Shown piece after piece: positions 51,171-62,433 of a stretch of 64,000 nucleotides of DNA (positions within the stretch are counted from its first letter, which is position 1; the number at the start of each line of letters is the position of its first letter). The position numbers were made by a program, and so were the translations under genes. Where the stretch lies: contig JAJFZO010000191.1 of the NCBI GenBank assembly GCA_021397835.1, positions 1,431,001-1,495,000 on the forward strand, written 5' to 3'. Under the pieces are notes generated by a model. It was not told the origin of the DNA. It saw only the letters and a program-made list of their open reading frames with translations, and searched no databases. The stretch is from Moringa oleifera. Lineage: Eukaryota > Streptophyta > Magnoliopsida > Brassicales > Moringaceae.

Positions 51171-52453
51171 TCATGGAGGACTGATGACAAGGGAAGTCTC
51201 TGCCATCTTTGACTTCAGTTCATCGATCAGCTCCTTCGGCACGTCCAGTGAGAATTGCAGAACCGTCGGTGATATGGCATTTATTGCCGACTCCTTCCTG
51301 ACTAACCCTTCAATGGCAGGCCTGTCAACCAAGAGATCCAGTTAACGTTTTGAAGATGAACTATTTGTGCAAACAGATGTGAGAAAATAAATAAATAAAC
51401 TATTAATGCTTACTTTGGGGTTGTTATGATAGAGAAACACAGCGCTCCTTCCCCACCGGCGATCATGGCGAACACGAAGAACCTTGGCACCACGATCAAC
51501 TGACCAGCCTTGACTTCTGTGTCCAGTGCGCGTTCACCATTTAAACCCACAATCTGAACCTTGCCGCTCCCTTTGGCTACATAAATTGCTTCAATGGTGG
51601 AATCGGAAGTGTAATATGGGGAGACCATTGCGTTAGGTTCAAGCTTTGTCAGTCTGCAACTCAGCCCATCGTCTTCCAAGAATGGGAACTTGGCTCCTGT
51701 TAAGGTCGTAGAGCTGCCTCCTCCCTCCACACTGGCATCAGGCAGTGAAGCTTCGATGTTCTTGATGAACTTGTCAAGAGATCGAGAGTCCTCTCTGCAC
51801 TGCTGGGCTACGCTCTTTGCGGCTTCGTGAGGTACTTTGATGATCAAACTTCCCCTCTGGTTGCTGGCAATTGAAGCTGCTTTTTTTTCTTCCATGTTCA
51901 GAGCTCTGCTCGTGAATTCAGCGGAGAAGCCTGCTAAGGGACCTAGAGCACCGGCTAACAGGAAGTAGGTGAACTTGCCAGGAGCATAAGCACGGGACGT
52001 CTCACCGACGAAAACAATGACGAAATCCGAATCGCCGGCGTTGAGCCACCATGAGACAGATCCGATGGAGACTGGTATGACAAATCCCTTGGCAAGAGGC
52101 AGCAGCACCTCCTTGGACGTATTGGGTAGAATCAGACCCACTGTTGCTTCCCCTATTGCATCATGGGGACCATAGCCAACAAGTTCTCAAACCATAAAAA
52201 ATAATATAACAAAACATGGTTGCAGGGAAGAGAAACAGTAAAAATAGAGTTACGTACCCTGAAGGACATAACCAACTTTGGAGCAATCGGTGTAGTGAGG
52301 GAAAGCGAAGCCATCAGGCTTCAAGACGAGCGTACCACCACTAACCTTGGCCTCGGCAAGCAATGGAAATTCAGAAGCTGACCAACTGTGGTAAGAGCCG
52401 CCGTCTCCCTCGAAGATCTTCTGGCCAAACTTGGGTGTCAAGTCGAAGTCCAT
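51171..52453 (-). CDS. Two-domain RmlC-like cupin, 11S globulin-like (At1g07750/At2g28680 type)
   Basis: Bicupin related to 11S seed globulins but of the short non-storage type found in many plant tissues; its biochemical role is not settled. Exons 52453-52258, 52152-51414 and 51321-51171 join in frame to 1,086 nt, 361 residues, the family length. The N-terminus MDFDLTPKFGQKIFEGDGGS leads into the first cupin (FAFPHYTDCSKVGYVLQG) and the second (NAMVSPYYTSDSTIEAIYVAKGSG, then AGQLIVVPRFFVFAMIAGG). There is no signal peptide, and the N-G processing site between acidic and basic chains of true legumins was not seen, consistent with a cytosolic non-storage protein. A TATA box (CTATAAATG) lies about 215 nt upstream. 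Confidence 0.92.
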
Positions 52454-52663
52454 GTTGATCGATCGATATCGAGAGCTTATCCACTTGCACTCACCACAGA
52501 ATCTCTGAATCTGTACGTCAAAGACAAATCAGAAGAAAAAAAAAAAAAGAAAACTGAACAAAAACACCTTAGAAAGCAAGGAATATGGGATTCTTTGCAC
52601 TCTACTGAGAGAGTATATGAGGAAAGACACGATAGCACGAGAAATGAAGAAGCCTGTAAGCGA

Positions 52664-52672
52664 CATTTATAG
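52664..52672 (-). promoter_or_regulatory. TATA box of the cupin gene
   Basis: CTATAAATG on the minus strand, about 215 nt before the cupin ATG, leaving room for a leader of about 180 nt. Confidence 0.5.
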
Positions 52673-52679
52673 ACATGAG

Positions 52680-53789
52680 GCGAGGAAGATGGCCAACGGT
52701 GGAAAGCCCATTGTGTGTCTCAGCATTAACAAATCGGTGACGTTGCTTGATGCTAGTTCTATTACTTGTTTAGAGAAGACAAAGGAATTAAGAATGAAGT
52801 TGACGTCAGATGAACAAATCCTTTAGCATTACCAAATTTTCTACGTAAGGTTCCCTCTCTGTTGACCGACGTATTGCCTGCAGATCTTTTTATATTCAGA
52901 AAAATGAATAAAACCTTTTTAGCATTGATGAACAAATCAAACACAGAAATATCTACATGCATGCATTATTAAGTATATATTGTATTGCAAGTTAGATACA
53001 CGTTTTCATTTTACTATATTTATGGAGAAAACAATAGTGCCGTGTGTGAATCCACAAGTTGCCCGCCCACTCAAAATTAAGTATAAATATGATCCCATAT
53101 TCAACGGGTTAAGCGATCTGGCCATTTAAACAGTATCAAATTTTTAAAAAATAAATAATATGTAATAATTTTTAAAAATAATTTTTTATTATTTATCTTT
53201 TACAGTAATATAATAAATTATATAAAAATAGGAGGAAATGGAATTTGAGAGAACTGGGAAAATAGGAAAGTCATTTTTCCTTCTCATGTGTAGAGGTAGG
53301 CAATTTCCAAATGCAGCAAGGAATCTGATGCATTGTACCCAGTTGGCAAAATTTAGCCAATTAAATGTGGGACAACTACACAACCAATTCTAAAGCCATG
53401 GCCCTTACCTTTTTTTTTTTTTTTTGGTTATGGGTAGGTCTAAGTTTTGTATAGAGTGTTTTTAACAAAAATATTTTAATAATTTATAATATTTAATATA
53501 AAATATAAAAATAAATAAAATATTTTCAATTTTATTAATTTATTACATATTATAATTTTATTTAAAAAAATTCAGATTAAAGATGAACCCAACTACCTTG
53601 GGCCCAAGCCCTAACCAGGGTACCCAGTGAGTTATGCCCAAGCATCCCAGTCTAGGTGTCTACAAAATTTTAATTGGGTCCAATAAATTAGACAGCTATG
53701 TGACTGTATTAAGGTCCCCAAAGCAAAAACATCTCCATTTTCTCTAATAAATTAGAAAGTTGAATAGAAAGCATCAATTTGTATTAAAA
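52680..53789. other. Cupin upstream region and spacer
   Basis: Mixed to A+T-rich sequence with a poly-T run (53,410-53,427). No gene seen. A 17-bp string, AGAAAGCATCAATTTGT (about 53,766), recurs inside the small LTR at about 53,814. Confidence 0.5.
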
Positions 53790-53904
53790 TGGTTGAAGAT
53801 TTGATCTCACATAGAAAGCATCAATTTGTGTGAATCATAAACTTTTCCGCTTTCCGCTTTCTCTGTTATAATTTTATAAAATTTTTATCAATTGGTATCA
53901 AAAC
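53790..53904 (+). mobile_element. Small LTR with tRNA-Met primer-binding site (TRIM-like remnant)
   Basis: A 101-bp unit starts TG (TGGTTGAAGATTTGATCTCACAT) at 53790 and ends TTATCA at 53890. After two bases it is followed by TGGTATCAAAAC (53893-53904), close to TGGTATCAGAGC, the initiator tRNA-Met primer site of many plant LTR elements. An LTR of about 100 bp fits terminal-repeat retrotransposons in miniature. No second LTR or polypurine tract was found downstream, so it would be a remnant. Confidence 0.4.
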
Positions 53905-54378
53905 GTTCATCACATTTTCTTTTTTCCAAATCAAAATAAAGAGTCGGGTAACGCCCATATTGTAATTTTTTCATAACCAATGATTCTGAAAAAAATTTGG
54001 ATTTGATTTTCTCAGAATTCAGATCATAGTAAACTTTCAGAATTTCTGGTTTATACAGCATCAACTCCTGTTGTAACTCTTACAGCACCATAAACCTAAA
54101 TGACATTGATACATTTAGTTCACATTCAGCACAAAGAAATGAATGCTTGCCTGGCTGTGACATGGACAGTTGTTCCATGTTCTCTGTTAGTTAAAACTTC
54201 CAGATAAGTGATCTGAAACGGCAAGAAGAAAAATTTACAGAGACACCTGAAAGAACTGAATCCCAGAGTTTAAACAGATGGCAAAGGACATGAAACATGG
54301 AAACAGATCATTCTTAGCACTTCTGAGAAACAGATAGGTAAATTTTTTGCAACCCATTTTAGATCAAAGATTGAATTT
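53905..54378. other. Spacer and 3' UTR of the HIBADH-like gene
   Basis: No gene seen; the right part is probable 3' UTR of the minus-strand dehydrogenase. Confidence 0.5.
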
Positions 54379-55299
54379 TTACTTGCCATTGATCCTCTCT
54401 ATGACAGTGATGAGTCCTTGGGTACCAAGCTTCCCGTCGCCATTGGCAACCATTGCAGAGAACAGCTGCTTGGATAATGAAGCACCAGGCAACACAACAA
54501 CTCTTCCGTCATCACTCTCCTCCACAATATCCACGCCCATTCCCAAGTCCTTTACCATGTATTCTGTGAACCCACCTGGCCTGAAGTCCCTTCCGATCAT
54601 CCTCCCCCCAAACAACTCCATGGCCATGGAACCTGCACCACCAGTCCTCACAGCCCCCATAAATTCCTTCACGTCCAGCCCAGCCTTCTCTGCGAACACA
54701 AATCCCTCACTCAACCCAAGCAAATTCGCCCCCACAATGATCTGATTTGCTATCTTGCAACTTTGCCCACAACCCGCATCGCCCATGTAAGTCACCCTTC
54801 CCATCACCTTAAACAAGGGTGATAACCACTCGACCACTCCGCCATCACCACCGGCAAAGATGGCCAATTTCCCTTCTCTTGCGCCGATATCGCCTCCAGA
54901 TACCGGCGCGTCGACTGACCAACAGCCTCTTTCTCGTGCGGCAACGAAGATCTCGCGGGCAAGAGAAGGGTGGCTGCTGGTAGTGTCGACCATGACGCCG
55001 CCGGGACCTAGGCCTGAGAGAACGCCATCTGGGCCAAGGACAATCTGTCGAACATCTTGTGGATTGCCCAGCATGGTGAAGACGACGTCGCTGGATCGAG
55101 CAACTTCGTGAGGCGAGTGGACCAGGCGGGCGCCTAGGGACTGGAGTGGGAGAGCTTTAGACGCAGTACGGGCGTAGATGGTAACAGAGTAGCCGGCGGA
55201 GAGGAGGTGAGAGGCCATGGCGGCACCCATGACGCCGATGCCAATCCACCCGATGCGGGTTTGACTTGGAGCAATGGGTCTTGGATATGGGGTTTCCAT
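54379..55299 (-). CDS. 3-hydroxyisobutyrate dehydrogenase-like protein (beta-hydroxyacid dehydrogenase family)
   Basis: Intronless frame of 306 residues. The family oxidises beta-hydroxyacids with NAD(P)+; Arabidopsis HIBADH-like proteins are linked to valine catabolism or glyoxylate/succinic semialdehyde reduction, but the substrate here cannot be told. Motifs: Rossmann GIGVMG (20-25), substrate-binding DAPVSGGD (130-137), and catalytic lysine K182 in GCGQSCKIANQ. The start at 55299 gives a short N-terminus (METPYPRPIAPSQTRIGWIG) with no evident targeting peptide. It is the downstream member of a head-to-tail pair; the neighbour at 56,047-56,966 is frameshifted. The closest relatives I recall are Arabidopsis At1g71170 and At1g71180, also tandem. 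Confidence 0.93.
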   Translation of the reverse strand: METPYPRPIAPSQTRIGWIGIGVMGAAMASHLLSAGYSVTIYARTASKALPLQSLGARLVHSPHEVARSSDVVFTMLGNPQDVRQIVLGPDGVLSGLGPGGVMVDTTSSHPSLAREIFVAARERGCWSVDAPVSGGDIGAREGKLAIFAGGDGGVVEWLSPLFKVMGRVTYMGDAGCGQSCKIANQIIVGANLLGLSEGFVFAEKAGLDVKEFMGAVRTGGAGSMAMELFGGRMIGRDFRPGGFTEYMVKDLGMGVDIVEESDDGRVVVLPGASLSKQLFSAMVANGDGKLGTQGLITVIERINGK

Positions 55300-56046
55300 T
55301 CGTAAGCTGATGCAGACAGAAGCGCAGCCAAAACCAAACTAGTTGATGGGTCGGCCAAAAATGCAAAGGCTGTAACTATGGCCGCTGGTAAAGAAGAGCA
55401 AATGCTACACAAGATACAACAGTGACCAGCATCCCCACCTTCTTCTGCAGAGAGTCAAAGGACTAAATTACACAATAGACCTTGTCCTGATTATGATTGG
55501 GTACAACTTTGGTGAACTTATTATACATTGAAACAAATTATCAGAGTTTCAAATATTGTTCTTGAAATCTTGGGTATTTTGATTTGGATAATTTCTTCAT
55601 GTGTTTCTGGTTTGATGTTTATTTGGATTTAAACTACTTAATAATGGAGTGCCACTACTATTTCATGAACCCACTGGGTATAGCCTGTTATTCACCATTG
55701 TTCCAAAATTCATCTGGGTGTTGGATTCCTCCATTAAATGATAACCCTTTCCTTCGATTCAAAGGTTCAATTTTTCTCCCCTTTTGAGGCTTTTTGTTTC
55801 CTCAAATTTCTCGTAGGAGGATGTCATGGACTACCAACTCTTATGTTGAGGAATATGCACAAATGAGGATTCTGAAAATGCCAATTCATTGTGGGTACAT
55901 TCCAGAAGAAGAACGACTTTTGCCATTTGCATGACTGCAAAAGCAAAAGAAACTCAAGAATCTTCAGAAACGATGACGAGATTCTGGCACTTTGATTGAT
56001 CTGAGTCCAAATTAGAGAGGTATTTACCACCCAGGATGCAAAGAAA
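55300..56046. other. Spacer between tandem HIBADH-like genes
   Basis: Holds the promoter of the intact copy and the 3' flank of the frameshifted copy. No clear TATA box or other gene seen. Confidence 0.5.
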
Positions 56047-56966
56047 TCACCTTTTGCCATTCAGCCTCTGGATAACTGTGATGAAGCCATGAATGCCAAG
56101 CTTCCCGTCTCCGTTGGCCAACATCCCGGAAAACAACTGCTTGTTCAGAGCAGCTCCAGACAGCCCAGCCACTCTATCATCCTCACCCTCCACTACATCC
56201 AAGCCCGTTCCCAAGTCTTTCACTATATACTCAACAAACCCAGTTGGCCTGAAGTCTTTCTCGATCATCTTGCTCCCGAACAGCTCCATCACCCTTGAAC
56301 CTGCGGCGCGGTCCTTTGTGGCGTCCAGGTGCTTCTCCAAATCCAGTCCTGCTCGCTCTGCAAACACCAGCCCTTCGCTTAACCCGACCAAATTAGCCCT
56401 CCTGTAATCTGATTCGCTATCTTGCAACTTTGTCCACAACCCGCCTCACCCACGTGGGTAGCTTTTCCCATGACCTTAAACAATGGCCCTAGCCATTCGA
56501 CCACCCCACTATCTCCACCCGCAAATATGGTGAGCCTCCCTTCTCTAGCGCCGACGTCGGCCCCGGACATCGGTGCATCCACAGACCAACAGCCTTGTGC
56601 GCGGGCAGCTGTGAAGATTTCACGTGCGAGAGCGGGGTGGCTGCTGGTCATGTCCACAGTGACACCACCAGGTTTTAGCCCCGAAAGGATGCCATTACGC
56701 CAAAGGACCACAGATCGAACATCTTGCAAGTTCCCTACTATTGTGAAGACGACGTCACTGGATTCAGCGACTTCTTGCGGGGAGTTACCCAGGTGGGCGC
56801 CCTGGGATAGTAGAGGAAGAGCTTTCGATGGATCGCGAGCATAGACAGTAACAGAGTAGCCGACAGCGAGGAGGCGAGAGGCCATGGCAGAACCCATTAT
56901 ACCGATGCCTATCCAGCCAATGCGAGTCTGCGAGGGAGTAATGGTTTTTGGATAGGGAGTTTCCAT
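56047..56966 (-). pseudogene. Tandem HIBADH-like copy with a single-base frameshift
   Basis: Colinear with the intact downstream copy from METPYP to the C-terminal VIQRLNGKR. The first 190 or so residues are intact, with GIGIMG and catalytic lysine in CKIANQ kept and DAPVSGGD altered to DAPMSGAD. At about 56,398-56,404, just after CKIANQIT, one base is missing in a G-rich run (GGAGGG where the other copy has GTGGGGG). The frame shifts and stops within six codons. The remaining about 110 codons (56,439-56,047) are open and well conserved in the other frame. The truncated product would lack the C-terminal dimer domain. The break is recent, or it is a sequence error. Confidence 0.8.
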
Positions 56967-57478
56967 CTTCTTTGGAGGGAATGATGGAGATAGAAGTTAG
57001 AAACAGAGAAGGAAGTAGATCGGGGTTCTGGTTTTTGGTGGGTTACAAATGGAGACAGAAATTTGGGGAAAGCAAAGACTCCTCGATTCCTAGTGGGTCA
57101 AAAATGGACTTGAATAATCAGAAATTCATGAGCCACATGGGAGACTATCAATATTGAATAAAGTAATACCTTGAATATCAAAGGGAGCACTTGTTGTTCT
57201 TTGCCCTTACCAGCTTCTTTCCAGGTCTAACTTGTTTCTTATGCTAACAGACGAGCGCCCAAGTCCAGACAAGGCAGAGCTCCTAAAAGCCAAAGGATAT
57301 TATCATAGACACTCAGACAATTCATACGCCTTTATAGTGCGTATCGAAATTTTGTAAGCAACTGTGGTGGCTGAGAACTCTGCCTTGTAAGATTCACTGA
57401 TGACGATACCCACAAGGAACATATATTGCCTAGAACCATATGCTACTCAATTGAAACCAATACCTTTTTCTTCTCCCA
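56967..57478. other. Divergent promoter region, HIBADH copy (-) and USP/pseudokinase gene (+)
   Basis: About 510 bp between two divergent starts. Contains mixed-composition sequence; no unambiguous TATA box or repeat seen. Confidence 0.45.
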
Positions 57479-60400
57479 ATGCTAGGGGAGAGTATCACAT
57501 TCACCGAGCGCAAGATAATTACTCAAAAGAAACAGGAACAGATGGGGTTACAATCGGATCCTTCGCCTACTGAGAGCGTGATAGTAGTTATGGATGCAAA
57601 CAGGAACAAAGGGATCGTGGATGCACTTGATTGGGCTCTTAAACACGTTGTTCGCCCGAAGGACACTGTTGTTGTTCTTGGGGTTCTATGTGAGATTGGA
57701 AAGAAGAACTCATGCTTTCCAAACATGGGCATTAGCATCTCCGGAATATGTGAGTTCAATCACTTCTCTTCCCAACAAGTTTTGTGTGCTTAAGAGATAG
57801 CAGACATGTAGTCCTTTAGGTCTTACCAAGAAGTTTTCTTGGTTAACATTCTCTTGTAGTCCTTTAGAGCATTCTTTTTCATTTCAAGGTACCCTGGTAT
57901 CTCCTCGTTGTAGTCCTGTTTCTTATCAAAAGGAAAAGGTATCTTGAAGGTATCATTGCTTGGTAGTGCCTAATACATAACAATCTGCATTCATAATTGC
58001 AGCTCTTGTTTTGCAGGGGAGAAACTAGACTTCTCAGGACAAGGAGAAGTGAATCCTAGGGAGCTTGGAGAAGAAATTGAGAGGAAAATTGAACAGTACC
58101 AGAGTATTCTTCAACCATTTTATCGTCAGTGCAAAAGAAATGAAGTATGCAACTTCCTATTATTTCTTCACAAAGAAAAGGTTCCATGGCACGTCCCTGA
58201 AACTTGCTAACGTGCAGGTGAAACTGGAAGTTAAACTTGCAGCAGGCTTGTGTCCTCTAAAGATAACAGTTGAAGAAGCACAAAAGTCTTCTACCCGCTG
58301 GATTGTATTAGATAGGTGCCATGCCCTTGTTCCTTTAAGATACAAAATGAGAATGTTAAGCAAGAAAACAAAATTAAAGAAGTATTTATTAGAAAGGATT
58401 TGAAAGTGCAATGTTAATAAAAGGGCTTATTACGCAATTGGCCATCAGTTAGTTCTGTAAGTTTACATTGTTCTTGTTGTGATGGCAGTCATTTAAAGAA
58501 GTACCGACTCTTCATATATAGGCACGTAAGATGCAACATTGCAGCAATGAAGGGAAAAGATGTAGCCACCTTGATGCCATCAAAACCTCTCCAGCCTGAA
58601 AATTCTCCTACACTTCTGGAGGGAATCGAAGATGCAAACATTGGCAAAAATCAGCTCGAGAACCTGCAATATGAAAGCCTTCATGCTTCTCAAGAAGGGA
58701 AGTCATCTTGGTATCCATTGTCATTGAGTGATGGTTATCCTCGAGAGTTTCAACAAAGTGAAGTTGATGTGATAACAAACGGTTTTGCTGAGGAGAACAT
58801 TGTGAAAGATGATGATAACATAAAAGTTTATGAAGGAGTGTTGCAGCAAACACCTCTTCTAGTCATGTCTTTCTTGGAAAATGATGATCGCTTCTGGTTA
58901 ATGCTGATGATTCTTTCACGGGTTAGGCATCGCAATATTATGAGCCTTGTTGGGTATTGCTGCACAGGCGCTAGTAGGTGCATGCTTTTTGAGCTCAATT
59001 GCTTGGTTACCATTGAAACGATCTTGCAAAGTAAGACATCCTTATATATTTTCTTTCTTTCTCATAACCTTCTCCCTGCAAATAATGATATTTCTAGTAC
59101 ATTTCATTATTTGATTAAGAATGTTTTTCTGCCAAAGTGAAGATCGTTATTTAAGATTGGCGTTAATTTGCAATTGATAGGAGATGACTCAGCAAGAAAC
59201 CTGCCCTGGAAAACTAGGTGGTACATAGCTTTAGAAATAGGTGGAAGCTTACGCTATCTTCACGAGGAGTGTGCTGATGAGCCAATTGTTCATCTCTCCG
59301 TCTGCTCCTCTAATATTGTCCTTACACATGATTGCTCTGCTATGGTAAGTCTGCTATGATTTCTTCTGCTCCTGTAATTGAAAAACGTTCAATCATATGG
59401 GCAAGAAGTTGTTCCAATGAGAACCGTGGGGATAAATTTATGAATGGAAACTCACTTTTGGCTTTGCTGTCATTCAAGCTTTGCAATTTCTTATCTGCTA
59501 AGTGGCTTGAAGGTGACGTTCTCCCCTCTGCCGAGGATTCACTAGCAGAGTAAGACTCCTCCTTGCAGACTTGCACAAGTATGTTTGTGGGACTAATTAA
59601 TCAGGCTTTCTCCAAAGAGAATAAGAAAGAGATAAAATAAATTTAATCTCATCCCTTAACATTCCCACTAACTTACCTTCTCTGAAGAATTTAACTGTGG
59701 TAAAACCACTTTACTTTCATGTTTTCATAGATCAAACTACCATGGCCCCTCATTGATTTTGCCAGTTGATGATTGCAGGTGTTCAAACATAGAGGAAAAC
59801 AAGTGCCTTCTGGTTGATGTACATGATTATGGAACGTTCCTCATAGAACTTCTAAGTGGAAGGAGTGCCTGTTCCTTTCCAGCTGAAAACATGGGTCAGT
59901 CCTTAATTGACTGGGTAAGATCTATATGTATATAACTTTTAAGGGTATCTCCAGTTTTAGGGGGGACAATGTTTCAGTTTGGACGATCTGACTGATAAAT
60001 CATCTGTTTGCAACACAGGCACTGCCACTTCTAGAGAATGGTTCACTGAACGAACTGATGGATCCCAGAGTGGTTGACACTGTTGACAGTGGGGTTGTCA
60101 ACCATATGGCCCACGCTGCCTTGCTGTGCCTGAAGAGTGATTCAGGTCGCAGCTTTTCCATTAGTGAGGTAAGACTTACTGTGCATATTCTTCTTACTCA
60201 CCAGATGGGTTGATCAGGGAGAGTTCATGATGTCATCTCCTAGTTAACAATACTTCTTTTTCACCTTACTAAAGCACGGAAAGTGTCCAGTAAGCGATTT
60301 TCTTTTGAATCTGGAACTGTTTCATTGGAGTTTCTATGTCTACATGGATTTGAAAAGACTCTCATTTGGTAGTCTCCACAGTTTCTTCTGGTTTCTTCAT

Positions 60401-60496
60401 GAATCTATTTCTCTCTTGAAAGTCCAATGCTTGGTGGAACTTCTGCAGGTCCTAGCTGTTGTTCGAGGAGACAAGCTGGCAGCATCCAAACGCTGA
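57479..60496 (+). CDS. USP-like domain fused to a receptor-like cytoplasmic pseudokinase
   Basis: Nine exons: 57479-57749, 58017-58144, 58218-58315, 58522-59030, 59181-59344, 59479-59549, 59731-59914, 60019-60168 and 60449-60496; total 1,623 nt, 540 residues, in frame. An alternative start is the ATG at 57542 (MGLQSDPSP). Residues about 30-170 resemble the N-terminal universal-stress-protein-like domain of plant USP/kinases (SVIVVMDANRNKGIVDALDWAL, then TRWIVLDRHVRCNIAAMKG). Residues about 265-525 follow an RLCK fold but lack kinase residues. The glycine loop is reduced to VYEG. The VAVK lysine is missing (LLVMSF, 278-283). HRDLKPSN is HLSVCSSN (373-380). DFG is NFL (393-395). The C-lobe keeps DVHDYGTFLIELLSGR and ends VLAVVRGDKLAASKR. 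It probably acts as a scaffold. Family-level identity is firm; function is unknown. Confidence 0.85.
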
Positions 60497-61080
60497 AATC
60501 CCTGTAAAACTTTCTTGTTATGTCTAAAATAATTACCAGTTAGGGGACAATAGTCCAACAGCAAATAGTATGATCTGTGTTTACTCGTCATATGCTTCTC
60601 TGCTCCATGTATTGGTGATCCAAGGCCATCTCTCAATTGATTCAACACATTTTGCAGCATCAGCTGGCTATGTAAACTAACTGCTTTCAGATATTCAATG
60701 GAGGATGATGACTTTGTTGAAATTACATAACAAAGTAAGACTGAGAAACACGTATGTGGTTGCCAAGCCAAGGTGTCCACCGTTTCAAAATGCAAACTCT
60801 ATGATTGAACAAACTAGGTTGGTTTTCAAGCTATTGTCAGTTATTTGGCATGAAAGATGGAGAGCAGAAAATTGCCTTCTGAAACTTCTCTTCCTCTATA
60901 TTAGCACACGTTTGAAAAGTTATAAAACTTCTTTGTCCTATGCTTATAAGGATAAGTAAACAAAAGAGCTTAAAATGGGAACAGGCAATTGCCTATTGGA
61001 ACTACTCTCTTGCTGCTTTGTTTCTATGAACAGAAATACCAGGAAAGAACTTACAGAAGTTCCGGGTTTTCACAACGGTG
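60497..61080. other. Spacer between pseudokinase and KCS genes
   Basis: Probable pseudokinase 3' UTR and KCS promoter. Short frames here match nothing known. Confidence 0.45.
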
Positions 61081-62433
61081 ATGGGTTTGTTCTTGAATTG
61101 TCCAGCTCCAAGCATCTCTATCATCACAGAATGCCAAATCTGCCTCACTCATTTCTTGGTTGCATCAGCGATGGTGATCACCATTCTTTATTACTTCTTC
61201 AGATCCAATAGCACTTACCTTGTTGACTTCACCTGCTATCTACCAGCAGATAACTTGAGAGCTCCAATCTCCAATTTCATTGAACATATTGAGACATGTG
61301 AGCTCTTTGGTCGAGAGAGCATTGATCTCCAGGTAAAAGTGTTGGAAAGATCAGGCATTGGAGATGAAGCCTGTGTACCTATTGCAGTTCATGAGATACC
61401 ACCTAATGGTTCTCTGAACCCAGCTCGAGAAGAAACTGAAGAAGTTCTCTTCACGGTTGTCAAAGATCTTCTTTCAAAGCAGAAAATAAACCCAAAAAGC
61501 ATTGATATTTTGGTCTCGAATTGCAGCCTTTTCTGTCCTACTCCATCTATTACATCCATGATCATAAACAAGTTTGGGTTACGGAGAAATATAAAGAGCA
61601 TTAGCCTGAGTGGAATGGGCTGCAGTGCTGGAATCTTGTCGATAAGTTTGGCGAAAGATCTTCTTAAAGTTCAAAAGAACTCTTTGGCGTTAGTTCTCAG
61701 CATGGAAGCTGTGACTTCTAATGCCTACCGAGGTAGAACCAAATCCATGCTCATCGCTAACACTATATTTCGCATGGGAGGAGCTGCTATTTTGTTATCA
61801 AACAGGAAGCAGGACAAGAAGAGAGCCAAGTACAAGCTTCAGCACCTCGTTCGAACCCATATGGGATCTGACAATAAATCCTACAGTTGTGTAATGCAAC
61901 AACTAGATGAAGAGGGAAATGTAGGGGTGTCCTTAGGTAAGGCACTTCTACAGGTTGCAGGTAACGCTTTAAGGACAAACATGCTGGAGTTGGGGCCCCT
62001 GGTACTGCCATACTCCGAGCAGCTGCAGTACCTATGGTCTGCCATTCCTCTGAAACTTTGGCCAACAGCTGGGCAGAAAGAAACTTATGTGCCGAGCTTC
62101 AAGAAAGCCTTTGATCATTTCTGTATACATGCTGGGGGAAGGGCTATAATCGATGCTGTGGAGAGTAAACTGAGGCTAGAAAAGCAAGATGGAGAAGCTT
62201 CAAGGATGACATTGTACCGATTCGGAAATACGTCATCTTCTTCCCTCTGGTACGAGCTCTGCTATCTGCAGGCAAAGGGGAAGGTGAAGAAGGGAGACAC
62301 AATCTGGCAAATTGCATTTGGAAGCGGCTTTAAGACTAACAGTGCAGTCTGGAAATGCATTTCAGATATCGATAAAGATGAACAAAATGCATGGTCAGAC
62401 AGAATCCATTTGTATCCAGTTGAGTATTCCTGA
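61081..62433 (+). CDS. KCS7: 3-ketoacyl-CoA synthase, KCS7-like (very-long-chain fatty acid elongation)
   Basis: FAE1-type condensing enzyme of the ER fatty acid elongase, which joins malonyl-CoA to long-chain acyl-CoA. Single exon, 450 residues from the ATG at 61081; a longer frame exists only with a GTG start. The catalytic triad is in place: Cys181 in GMGCSAG, His350 in CIHAGGRAIID and Asn383 in RFGNTSSSS. Its spacing (169 and 33 residues) matches the family. The C-terminal GSGFKTNSAVW has T where C is usual. The N-terminus is short with one evident membrane span (about 24-40) instead of two. Length and neighbourhood fit Arabidopsis KCS7 (At1g71160), which lies next to the HIBADH-like genes there; the specific name is an inference. 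Substrate chain length is unknown. Confidence 0.9.
   Translation: MGLFLNCPAPSISIITECQICLTHFLVASAMVITILYYFFRSNSTYLVDFTCYLPADNLRAPISNFIEHIETCELFGRESIDLQVKVLERSGIGDEACVPIAVHEIPPNGSLNPAREETEEVLFTVVKDLLSKQKINPKSIDILVSNCSLFCPTPSITSMIINKFGLRRNIKSISLSGMGCSAGILSISLAKDLLKVQKNSLALVLSMEAVTSNAYRGRTKSMLIANTIFRMGGAAILLSNRKQDKKRAKYKLQHLVRTHMGSDNKSYSCVMQQLDEEGNVGVSLGKALLQVAGNALRTNMLELGPLVLPYSEQLQYLWSAIPLKLWPTAGQKETYVPSFKKAFDHFCIHAGGRAIIDAVESKLRLEKQDGEASRMTLYRFGNTSSSSLWYELCYLQAKGKVKKGDTIWQIAFGSGFKTNSAVWKCISDIDKDEQNAWSDRIHLYPVEYS

Noticed and set aside
54347..55111. Plus-strand frames of 132 and 83 codons
   Set aside because: Antisense to the intact, GC-rich HIBADH-like gene, without their own promoter or known domain.
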